A stretch of 11,990 nucleotides of DNA, taken from NCBI GenBank assembly GCA_003512825.1, contig DOOI01000160.1, forward strand, positions 2,128 to 14,117. Direction: 5' to 3'. The notes under the pieces are model-generated. The model did no database searches, had not been told where the DNA came from, and saw only the letters and a list, made by a program, of their open reading frames with translations. Position numbers and translations under genes: made by a program. The DNA is from Paracoccaceae bacterium. Lineage in GTDB: Bacteria > Pseudomonadota > Alphaproteobacteria > Rhodobacterales > Rhodobacteraceae. Positions 6,844 through 11,990 of this stretch are shown here, one piece after another (positions within the stretch are counted from its first letter, which is position 1; each line of letters begins with the position of its first letter).

Positions 6844-6880
6844 CGCCAGAATCCGCTGGAGGTTGTTTGACTTTCTGGCG
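6844..6880 (+). promoter_or_regulatory. Leader hairpin ahead of the quinone oxidoreductase
   Basis: CGCCAGAA (6844-6851) and TTCTGGCG (6873-6880) are perfect 8-bp complementary arms around a 21-nt loop, ending 39 nt before the ATG. No U-run follows directly. It could be an mRNA leader structure or a spaced protein-binding site. Confidence 0.35.
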
Positions 6881-6919
6881 ATCTCTCGCCTTAAATCTCG
6901 AAAAAATCAGGAGTCCCGC

Positions 6920-7879
6920 ATGCGTGCCCTTCACCTTGAGACCACTGGCATGCCGCCCCGCCTTGTCGATTTGCCCATCCCAAAGCCCGGTCCGGGCCAA
7001 ATCAGGGTCCGAATCGCTGCTTGCGGACTGAATTTCGCCGATCTCCTGATGATCAAAGGCCAATACCAAGACACGCCAGAATCCCCCTTCACCCTCGGCA
7101 TGGAAGTCGCCGGCACAATCGACGCGCTCGGCGAGGGTGTCGATGGCTTCACTCTCGGAATGCGCGTTGCGGTCTTTGGCGGCCAAGGCGGGCTGGCAGA
7201 CTATGGCGTTTTCGCGGCCAACCGCGCTGTTGCACTTCCCGAAACCATGTCGATGACCGATGCCGCCGCCTTCCAAATCGCTTATGGCACCACCCATCTC
7301 GCGCTCGATCATCGGGCCCGTCTGCAACCCGGCGAGACCCTTCTCGTCACCGGAGCTGCGGGTGGCGTCGGCCTCACCGCCGTTGAACTGGGCAAATTGA
7401 TGGGGGCGCGTGTCATCGCCTGCGCGCGCGGTGCCGACAAACTCGCCATCGCCGCCGCAGCCGGGGCCGATCATCTCGTTGATGCAGAAACGCCCGACCT
7501 GCGCGCAGCCTTCAAAGCACTCGGCGGAGCTGATGTCGTCTATGACGCCGTTGGCGGCGCACAATGGACCGCCGCCTTTCGCACCGCCCGCCCCGAAGGC
7601 CGTCTCCTCCCCATCGGCTTCGCGTCGGGCGAGGTGCCGCAAATTCCCGCCAACCACCTCTTGGTGAAAAACCTGACAGTGATCGGGCTCTACTGGGGCG
7701 GCTACATGAATTTCCGCCCCGAAATCCTCACCCAAAGCCTCACCACCTTGATGGGCTGGCACGCTCAAGGCCGCCTCACGCCGCATGTCTCCCACATCTT
7801 GCCCCTCGACCGCGCCCTTGAGGGGCTGGAACTGCTTCGGACGCGCCAAGCAACTGGAAAAGTGGTCATCACTCTGTGA
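6920..7879 (+). CDS. NADPH:quinone oxidoreductase family (zinc-independent MDR) protein
   Basis: This 319-residue cytoplasmic oxidoreductase is of the quinone reductase branch of the medium-chain dehydrogenase superfamily, which uses NADPH to reduce quinones or activated alkenes. The N-terminal GroES-like domain (about 1-120) has the usual CGLNFADLLMIKGQYQ and PFTLGMEVAGTI stretches and no zinc-binding cysteine cluster. The nucleotide-binding domain carries G145-AAGGVG-151, followed by ACARGADKLAIAAAAGADHLVD. The segment NFRPEI/LPLDRALEGLELLRTRQATGKVVITL is the normal C-terminus. I chose the ATG at 6920 because AGGAG lies 7 nt upstream; the longer frame from 6821 adds 33 arginine-rich residues that match nothing in the family. 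It is transcribed alone, in the same direction as the Bax-inhibitor gene 153 nt downstream. The physiological substrate is unknown. Confidence 0.92.
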   Translation: MRALHLETTGMPPRLVDLPIPKPGPGQIRVRIAACGLNFADLLMIKGQYQDTPESPFTLGMEVAGTIDALGEGVDGFTLGMRVAVFGGQGGLADYGVFAANRAVALPETMSMTDAAAFQIAYGTTHLALDHRARLQPGETLLVTGAAGGVGLTAVELGKLMGARVIACARGADKLAIAAAAGADHLVDAETPDLRAAFKALGGADVVYDAVGGAQWTAAFRTARPEGRLLPIGFASGEVPQIPANHLLVKNLTVIGLYWGGYMNFRPEILTQSLTTLMGWHAQGRLTPHVSHILPLDRALEGLELLRTRQATGKVVITL

Positions 7880-7941
7880 CTGCCGCACCATTCTGACAAA
7901 ACCGTGATCTCTCACGTGCGATTTTCTCATCCCGGTATTCC

Positions 7942-7978
7942 GGTTTCTCTTGAAACCTGACGCCGTGATCCCGATATT
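7942..7978 (+). promoter_or_regulatory. Probable promoter of the BI-1 family gene, with hairpin over the -35
   Basis: TTGAAA (7950-7955) and GATATT (7973-7978) are spaced by 17 nt, a good sigma-70-like pair about 55 nt before the ATG at 8033. A perfect inverted repeat GGTTTC-TCTT-GAAACC (7942-7957) overlaps the -35 and could be an operator. Two related CCCGRTATTCC stretches at 7931-7941 and 7970-7980 flank it. Confidence 0.45.
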
Positions 7979-8032
7979 CCCACAGAACGCTTCCCCATCC
8001 GGGGGAGGGAAACGCCAATCGGGAGGCAAACA

Positions 8033-8752
8033 ATGGCTGACTACAACACGATGCGCTCAGTGGCCGGTGCCCGCGCCACCCAGATCGACGAAGGTCTGCG
8101 CGCCCATATGAGCAAGGTCTACGGAACAATGTCCGTCGGCATGCTGATCACTTTCGCCGTGGCTTGGGCCGTCGGCACCAACGCTGCGATGCTCTCAGTG
8201 CTCTTCACCGGCGTGCTGCGCTGGGTGGTGATGTTCCTGCCGCTGGTCATGGTCTTCGCCTTCGGCGCTGCGATCAACCGCCTGTCGGCCGCTGGCGCAC
8301 AGCTTTTCTTCTACGTCTTCTCTGCGGCCATGGGCCTGTCGATTGCGTGGATTTTCGCCGTCTACACGGGCTTCTCGATCGCACAGGTCTTCCTTGTGAC
8401 CTCCATCGCCTTCGCAGCCCTGTCGCTCTACGGCTACACCACGAAAAAAGACATCTCCGGCTGGGGATCGTTCCTGATCATGGGCGTGATCGGCCTTCTC
8501 TTGGTCTCGGTCATCAACATCTTCTTGGGCTCGCCGATGGTGTCTTTCGCGATTTCCGCGATCGGCGTGCTGATTTTCGCAGGCCTCACCGCCTTCGACA
8601 CCCAGAACATCAAGAACACCTATATCGCCCATGCCGCGCATGGCGATCAGGAGTGGCTGGCAAAGTCCGCAATCATGGGCGCGCTGAACCTCTACCTGAA
8701 CTTCATCAACATGTTCATGATGCTGCTGAACCTGCTGGGCAACCGCGAGTAA
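8033..8752 (+). CDS. Bax inhibitor-1 / YccA family membrane protein
   Basis: This 239-residue inner-membrane protein belongs to the BI-1 (UPF0005, YbhL/YccA) family, whose bacterial members are linked to calcium/proton leak or to membrane-protease control. Seven hydrophobic segments can be seen from about residue 34 to 235, and the family signature GLTAFDTQ lies at 184-191 with the conserved Asp189. The soluble N-terminus (MADYNTMRSVAGARATQIDEGLRAHM) is typical of alphaproteobacterial members. GGGAGG lies 7 nt ahead of the ATG. A strong terminator follows 34 nt after the stop, and the gene seems to be monocistronic. The molecular function in this organism is not known. Confidence 0.93.
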   Translation: MADYNTMRSVAGARATQIDEGLRAHMSKVYGTMSVGMLITFAVAWAVGTNAAMLSVLFTGVLRWVVMFLPLVMVFAFGAAINRLSAAGAQLFFYVFSAAMGLSIAWIFAVYTGFSIAQVFLVTSIAFAALSLYGYTTKKDISGWGSFLIMGVIGLLLVSVINIFLGSPMVSFAISAIGVLIFAGLTAFDTQNIKNTYIAHAAHGDQEWLAKSAIMGALNLYLNFINMFMMLLNLLGNRE

Positions 8753-8785
8753 CCGCGCCTTCCAGCCAACCAATATTCAAAAACA

Positions 8786-8820
8786 AGGGCCGATCCTCCG
8801 GGGGTCGGCCCTTTCTCTTT
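8786..8820 (+). terminator. Intrinsic terminator of the BI-1 family gene
   Basis: AGGGCCGA (8786-8793) pairs perfectly with TCGGCCCT (8805-8812) and is followed by the T-rich stretch TTTCTCTTT on the plus strand. It lies just after the BI-1 stop and before the opposing VIT gene. Confidence 0.88.
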
Positions 8821-8828
8821 GGATAGAC

Positions 8829-8850
8829 GTCAGGCCCTCGTCAGGCCCTC
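8829..8850. repeat. Tandem 11-bp duplication
   Basis: GTCAGGCCCTC occurs twice without a gap (8829-8839 and 8840-8850) between the BI-1 terminator and the end of the VIT frame. It is probably a small replication-slippage duplication with no coding role. Confidence 0.75.
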
Positions 8851-8852
8851 GC

Positions 8853-9543
8853 CTAAACCGCGACCTCAAAGAGCCGCCCCACGGCAGATGTGATGGCCAT
8901 CGCCACAGCCCCCCAAAACAGCACCCGGCGGATTGAAGGGGCCTTGGGCGATCCCCCCAGCCACGCACCGACGCCCCCCAAGGCCGCCAATGCGCCCAAA
9001 GCCACCACACCCACACTGACCCCCACAAACCCCTGCGGCGCCAGCCCAGCCCCCGCCAAAGGCAATGCCGCCCCCCAGCGCAAATGCCACCCCAGGCGCC
9101 AACGCCGCTTGTAACGGGTTGGCGTTGCCTTCTAAGCCAAACAGCCCCAGCTCTTCGCGGGCATGGGCACCCAGCGCATCGTGATCCGTCATCTGCTCGG
9201 CCACTTGCCGCGCCAAACCCGTCTCTACGCCGCGCGCTTCCAAGCCCTCCGTCAACTCATCCAATTCGTAATCCGGGTCCTCCTCCAGAGCCACCCGTTC
9301 CCGCTCCAGATCTGCGGCCTCCACATCGGCCTGCGCCGAAACCGACACATACTCCCCCGAGGCCATCGACAACGCCCCGGCTGTCAATCCCGCCAACCCT
9401 GTCAAGACAACCGTTTCCCGTGTCAGCCCCGCTGCCGCAACGCCAACCAAAAGCGAAGCCGTCGACACGATGCCATCATTGGCCCCTAATACCGCTGCCC
9501 GCAGCCAATTCGACCGCGTAATGTAATGACCGTCCCGTGGCAC
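8853..9543 (-). pseudogene. VIT1/CCC1 family iron/manganese transporter, interrupted by a -1/+1 frameshift
   Basis: The two frames together encode a complete 229-residue member of the VIT1/CCC1 family, membrane transporters for Fe2+ or Mn2+. The N-terminal part (from a GTG at 9543, AAGGGG upstream) has GANDGIVSTASLLVG (20-34), MASGEYVSVSAQ (60-71) and the acidic cytoplasmic metal-binding helices (ADLERERVALEEDPDYELDELTEGL). After VAFALG (about residue 155) the frame breaks in a run of six G on the coding strand (C6 at 9071-9076). Removing one G restores ALPLAGAGLAPQGFVGVSVGVVALGALAALGG through to RLFEVAV and a TAG at 8853, which supplies the last helices. Without the correction the first frame continues into a glycine/cysteine-rich tail to 8866. 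The break may be a real mutation, a phase-variable tract or a sequencing error. Confidence 0.88.
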
Positions 9544-9590
9544 CCCGCGCCCCTTCTCAAATGCGACGCAATCGCAAGCCCCTAGAAACG

Positions 9591-9616
9591 AAAAAGGCCA
9601 CGCGCTTGGCGTGGCC
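9591..9616 (-). terminator. Intrinsic terminator of rpmG
   Basis: GGCCACGC (9596-9603) and GCGTGGCC (9609-9616) form a perfect 8-bp stem with a 5-nt loop. On the minus strand it is followed by TTTTT (9595-9591), so it ends transcription of rpmG before the VIT gene. Confidence 0.92.
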
Positions 9617-9641
9617 GATCATCGTCTCGAAGGCGCTTAGA

Positions 9642-9809
9642 TTACTTGATCTTGCCTTCTTTGTACTCGACGTGCTTCCGCACAACCGGGTCATACTTAC
9701 GAACAGTCATCTTCTCGGTCATCGTCCGTGCGTTCTTCTTGGTCACATAAAAGTGCCCCGTGCCCGCGGTCGAGTTCAGACGGATTTTGATTGTGGTAGG
9801 CTTCGCCAT
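9642..9809 (-). CDS. rpmG: 50S ribosomal protein L33
   Basis: This 55-residue gene encodes large-subunit ribosomal protein L33: [20 protein letters not shown], then [20 protein letters not shown], ending [15 protein letters not shown]. The length and the basic composition are those of the standard proteobacterial protein. It is the cysteine-free form, with none of the CxxC zinc-ribbon pairs. The ribosome binding site AGGAG lies about 9 nt before the ATG. It has its own candidate promoter (TTGACT, 17 nt, AAAAGG) and a strong terminator, so it is probably transcribed alone, as expected for a highly expressed gene. The adjacent metal transporter and DUF533 gene have no known link to it. Confidence 0.97.
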   Translation of the reverse strand: MAKPTTIKIRLNSTAGTGHFYVTKKNARTMTEKMTVRKYDPVVRKHVEYKEGKIK

Positions 9810-9866
9810 GATACTTCTCCTGCGTCGGGCATGGAAAGAAGCCCGCGAAAATCTCGTTGGAGCCAG

Positions 9867-9895
9867 CCTTTTACTCGCGCCGCCGCCAGAGTCAA
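9867..9895 (-). promoter_or_regulatory. Candidate promoter of rpmG
   Basis: On the minus strand TTGACT (9895-9890) is followed, after 17 nt, by AAAAGG (9872-9867), about 57 nt before the rpmG ATG. The -35 is near consensus and the -10 is poor, as is often the case in GC-rich alphaproteobacteria. Confidence 0.4.
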
Positions 9896-9926
9896 CAGCC
9901 CTCGCCGCGGCGCGGTGACAATTTCG

Positions 9927-10625
9927 TTACAGTTTTGGCTTGCCCATTCCCGTATGGATCGATGCCACTTTAGCATCATCCAGCATCAAAGCCGCCGCAA
10001 GCTGGCGCAGATAGTTGCGCTCGGCATCTGTATCAACGGTAATCGCCATCAAAGCCGCCGAATAGATCTGCCCCCGGCTCGAATCAGTCGCATCCTTGGC
10101 CAAGGCCACCGGGTCAACAGGCGCCGCCAAGGCCGCTTCAACAAAGGCAATCTCTTCCTCAGACGACCCGTCAAGTTGATCCAAAATCGCCTGACGCTCC
10201 GCGTCGTCGATTTCGCCATCTGACTTTGCGGCCTGAATCATCGCGCTGATCATCAACCGGGCGTTCTCTTCGGTCACTTCGCCCATCGGCGTGCCCGACA
10301 CCATGCCACCAATCATCCCGCCCAATGCGCCGGCACCAACTTTTGCCATGCCCATCATTTGCCCCAGCCCAGCTTCTGCTTGCTCGCTGGCCCCGGCAGC
10401 CGTCTTGCCAAAGGCGTCAAACATACCGCGCAATTGCTCGGTCTGCACCGGCAAGCCCATCTTCTGCGCCATCGTGCCGATTTCATCGGCCATGCCACCG
10501 GGCTGGCCTGCGCCACGCATCTTGGTACGCAGGGCCTCCATTCCGCCCATATCCCGAACCTTTTGCATGCCCTTCGCAGCAGCAAACCCAACAGCCAACG
10601 TGGCCAACGTGCGAACAAAACTCAT
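9927..10625 (-). CDS. DUF533 / TerB-like protein (YebE family)
   Basis: This 232-residue protein carries a C-terminal DUF533 domain (about 118-228), an all-helical fold related to the tellurite-resistance protein TerB. The helix-loop AAKSDGEIDDAERQAI (132-147) has an acidic EF-hand-like look, and the stretch SAALMAITVDTDAERNYLRQLAAALML is characteristic of the family. The N-terminus (SFVRTLATLAVGFAAAKGM) is hydrophobic or amphipathic. A glycine-zipper-like stretch rich in Gly and Met lies at about 88-111 (GAGALGGMIGGMVSG), so it may be associated with the inner membrane. GGAGG lies 7 nt before the ATG at 10625. The biological role of this family is not established; related E. coli YebE is envelope-stress linked. 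A tellurite phenotype should not be assumed from the domain name. Confidence 0.88.
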   Translation of the reverse strand: MSFVRTLATLAVGFAAAKGMQKVRDMGGMEALRTKMRGAGQPGGMADEIGTMAQKMGLPVQTEQLRGMFDAFGKTAAGASEQAEAGLGQMMGMAKVGAGALGGMIGGMVSGTPMGEVTEENARLMISAMIQAAKSDGEIDDAERQAILDQLDGSSEEEIAFVEAALAAPVDPVALAKDATDSSRGQIYSAALMAITVDTDAERNYLRQLAAALMLDDAKVASIHTGMGKPKL

Positions 10626-10650
10626 CGTATTTCCTCCAGACTATCGCCCC

Positions 10651-10688
10651 AACATAGCACCGCCTTCGCAACAGTCACGCGACAGTTG
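10651..10688 (-). promoter_or_regulatory. Candidate promoter with overlapping 20-bp imperfect palindrome, ahead of the DUF533 gene
   Basis: The sequence CAACAGTCACGCGACAGTTG (10669-10688) is palindromic at 8 of 10 pairs and overlaps a -35-like GTGACT (10678-10673). A -10-like TATGTT (10656-10651) follows on the minus strand after 16 nt, about 25 nt before the ATG. It could be a regulator site controlling the DUF533 gene. Confidence 0.3.
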
Positions 10689-10711
10689 CAATTTTGCTCC
10701 GGGGAAAATCC

Positions 10712-11587
10712 CTATGCGCGTGCCCGTTCGCCCCGCACCCCGCTGACCGCATTAACACTGACGGCAGCCAATAGAATTGCGCCGCCCAAAAGCGTGTTGA
10801 CCGTCGCCGTCTCGCCCAAAAACAACCAAACCCAAAAAGGGGCCAGCAAAACTTCCAAATTCGAGAGCAGCGCCAATTGCGCCGCAGGCACGACCCGGCT
10901 GCCCAACGTGTAAAGCACCATACCGCCCGACAGCGTCACAGCCCCCATCATCATTGCCCAACCGATATCTGCAGCGGCGCCCACCATCACTTGCCCCTGC
11001 ATATACCCCGCACAAAGCCCCGCAACCGAGGCGAAAACCGCCCCGACAAACACCGTGGACAACGTATCGCGCACCCCGCCATGGCGCAGCGACACCGTAA
11101 AAACCGCAAAGCCCAGCGCCGAAATCAACGCCGCGACATTCCCCAAAAGAGCGCCATTGGCCAGACCGCCGCGCACCATGACGAAGACCCCCACTTTGGC
11201 AATCGCCATCGCCACCCAAGTTTCGCGCCCAACCCGCTCGCGCAGCACAATCCATCCCAGTAACGCCGTCAGAAAAGGCGATACCGCAAAAAGGAAAACC
11301 GCATTGGCAATCGTCGTCGATTGAATGGCAACGATCGCGCCACCAAAAGCGGCCACCAGCCCCAAAGCACCAATGACACCGGACATCCCCGTGCGCCGCA
11401 CCGCAGGCCAAGGCGACCCTCCGGCTCGATAGGCCAAAAACACCAGCAAAACCGGCATCATCCCCACCGAGCGCCAAAACAAGACCGCCCAGGATCCGGC
11501 CTCAAGGATTTGACGAAAAATCAGCCCCTGCAAAGACCACAAAAGCCCCGCAATCAGCACCAGCATCACCCCAAGCCCATATCGCAT
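10712..11587 (-). CDS. DMT superfamily (EamA) transporter
   Basis: This 291-residue inner-membrane protein has the ten-helix, two-EamA-domain build of drug/metabolite transporters, which typically export amino acids or other metabolites. The first repeat spans about 1-135 (IAGLLWSLQGLIFRQI, then FLFAVSPFLTALLGWIVLRER), and the second about 145-285 (NVAALISALGFAVFTVSLR, then LLSNLEVLLAPFWVWLFLGE). Both repeats end in the typical P-x-x-x-x-L-x-G/RE motif. I chose the ATG at 11587 because AAGGA lies 8 nt upstream and the first helix follows at once. The longer frame from 11776 adds 63 basic, low-complexity residues and would run through the terminator-like sequence near rnpB. The gene ends 86 nt before the DUF533 gene. 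The substrate cannot be predicted. Confidence 0.9.
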   Translation of the reverse strand: MRYGLGVMLVLIAGLLWSLQGLIFRQILEAGSWAVLFWRSVGMMPVLLVFLAYRAGGSPWPAVRRTGMSGVIGALGLVAAFGGAIVAIQSTTIANAVFLFAVSPFLTALLGWIVLRERVGRETWVAMAIAKVGVFVMVRGGLANGALLGNVAALISALGFAVFTVSLRHGGVRDTLSTVFVGAVFASVAGLCAGYMQGQVMVGAAADIGWAMMMGAVTLSGGMVLYTLGSRVVPAAQLALLSNLEVLLAPFWVWLFLGETATVNTLLGGAILLAAVSVNAVSGVRGERARA

Positions 11588-11710
11588 CCACGCATTCCTT
11601 TGTGATGCCCCAAGGGGATTGCCTAGACTGGGCCTTGTCTGCCTCAATACCGACCCACCCCATGGCGCAAACTTGCAGCGCGGTCTGCGGGGTGAACCTC
11701 CCCGGCCAGC

Positions 11711-11738
11711 GCCCCTGCGGCCCCCTGTTCGCCCCCTG
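11711..11738. repeat. Three short direct repeats of GCCCC(C)TG
   Basis: GCCCCTG at 11711-11717, then GCCCCCTG at 11720-11727 and 11731-11738, recur at about 9-11 nt spacing in the region between the DMT transporter and rnpB. The function is unknown and it may be simple-sequence expansion. Confidence 0.5.
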
Positions 11739-11762
11739 TAAGCCATGGGCGAGGGGTTTTTT
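11733..11762 (+). terminator. Plus-strand terminator-like hairpin with T6, no obvious upstream gene
   Basis: CCCCT (11733-11737) pairs with AGGGG (11752-11756), with an inner GCC/GGC pairing, and is followed at once by six T (11757-11762). The orientation is plus, yet the flanking genes (DMT transporter and rnpB) are both on the minus strand. The nearest plus-strand gene ends at 8752. Confidence 0.45.
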
Positions 11763-11777
11763 GAAAGAGATTTCAAA
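11760..11777. repeat. Perfect AT-rich hairpin TTTGAAA-GAGA-TTTCAAA
   Basis: Two perfect 7-bp arms with a 4-nt GAGA loop lie about 20 nt beyond the 3' end of rnpB. It could stop or protect the rnpB transcript, or be a protein-binding site. On the minus strand it is followed by A residues and not by T, so a classical terminator for rnpB is not shown. Confidence 0.5.
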
Positions 11778-11795
11778 TGGTCACCGCCAGAATTT

Positions 11796-11990
11796 GCGCG
11801 GAGGGCCTATAAGCCGGATTCTGTTCCCCGGGTTACCCCGGTTCGATGACCATTCCTCTCGACCATGTGTTGCCACGTGGTCTGCAGCTGCCAACCCGGA
11901 TCGCTCGGGCCAAGGCGACCCTGCCGTGATATCCTCGCGGATCAACCGGCGCACGATCCCTATTCGGCATTGCTCCCGGTGGGGCTTGCC
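11796..11990 (-). ncRNA. rnpB: RNase P RNA (class A), 3' portion; 5' end outside the window
   Basis: Read on the minus strand, the end of the window gives the conserved RNase P RNA 3' core: ACAGAATCCGGCTTATAGGC, which includes the 3' strand of helix P4, preceded by the GAGCAATGCCGAATAGGGA region typical of the specificity/catalytic junction. This ribozyme trims the 5' leader from precursor tRNAs in the cytoplasm. About 195 nt are visible, so roughly half of the molecule is missing to the right. The exact 3' end is estimated from where the conserved GGCCC sequence closes helix P1 and could be off by several bases. It is transcribed in the same direction as the DMT transporter gene, 200 nt ahead of it. 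Confidence 0.93.

Larger units (their letters stand above)
6626..6919. other. Divergent intergenic region with several inverted repeats
   Basis: This 294-nt stretch separates the minus-strand regulator from the plus-strand oxidoreductase and contains no credible gene. Besides the regulator's candidate operators it holds TTGAC-GCTTG-GTCAA (6801-6815) and an 8-bp hairpin at 6844-6880. I could not identify a convincing -35/-10 pair for the plus strand; TATACT at 6768-6773 is the best -10-like sequence and would imply a leader of about 140 nt. Confidence 0.5.

Noticed and set aside
6821..6919. Extended start of the quinone oxidoreductase
   Set aside because: The added 33 residues are Arg-rich and unlike the family, and they include the leader hairpin. 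The start at 6920 has AGGAG at proper spacing.
6833..8029. Long minus-strand open frame (398 codons) opposite the quinone oxidoreductase
   Set aside because: It lies exactly antisense to a well-supported MDR gene, its translation has no recognisable domain, and its length is explained by GC-rich codon bias in the opposite strand.
9071..9076. Programmed ribosomal frameshifting in the VIT gene
   Set aside because: The family is not known for recoding, no slippery heptamer with a downstream stem is apparent, and a simple indel in a G6 run explains the data.
9537..10223. Plus-strand open frame (228 codons) across rpmG and the DUF533 gene
   Set aside because: It runs antisense to ribosomal protein L33 and the DUF533 domain, crosses the rpmG terminator, and shows no family features.
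9927..10625. Tellurite-resistance function for the TerB-like protein
   Set aside because: Only the DUF533/TerB-like fold is supported; no ter operon genes are present, so a tellurite role would be over-interpretation.
11588..11776. N-terminal extension of the DMT transporter (63 extra residues)
   Set aside because: It is basic and low-complexity, has no family match, and runs through hairpins near rnpB. The start at 11587 has a good ribosome binding site and precedes the first helix directly.

Overview
The window looks like part of a GC-rich alphaproteobacterial chromosome, most likely a Rhodobacterales (Roseobacter-type) marine or soil bacterium. This is inferred from the protein styles (a TAXI-type TRAP transporter, an 8-oxoguanine-deaminase-like amidohydrolase, a short Cro/CI regulator with a conserved tail, a TerB/DUF533 protein), from the RNase P RNA 3' end, and from codon use dominated by GC-ending codons. 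I cannot name a species. No phage, IS element, CRISPR array or tRNA was found. The genes look like ordinary chromosome with an accessory transport and catabolism patch at the left.

Left region (1-3082): a TAXI-TRAP uptake system on the minus strand (periplasmic binding protein, then the start of a fused permease cut by the window edge) diverges from a plus-strand thiamine-diphosphate enzyme of unknown substrate. The shared intergenic region holds a perfect 7-5-7 inverted repeat that could be an operator. Together they suggest import of an organic acid followed by a ThDP-dependent cleavage or decarboxylation. The first 17 bases are a pure C run, probably a read or assembly artefact.

Middle region (3113-6625), all minus strand: a small sulfotransferase, an 8-oxoguanine deaminase family amidohydrolase, a HisN-type inositol-monophosphatase-fold phosphatase and a Cro/CI regulator. 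The last three may be co-transcribed in the order regulator, phosphatase, deaminase.

Right region (6626-11990): a plus-strand quinone oxidoreductase (MDR) and a Bax-inhibitor-1 family membrane protein with a clear terminator. These converge on a minus-strand run: a VIT1/CCC1 transporter broken by a one-base frameshift in a G6 run, ribosomal protein L33 (55 aa, with its own hairpin/T5 terminator), a TerB-like DUF533 protein, a DMT/EamA transporter, and the 3' part of RNase P RNA (rnpB), which runs off the right end.

The most useful second looks are the ThDP/TAXI module with its operator, the frameshifted VIT gene, the leader hairpin ahead of the quinone oxidoreductase, and a plus-strand terminator next to rnpB that has no obvious gene. 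I did not find a convincing new defence or mobile system.
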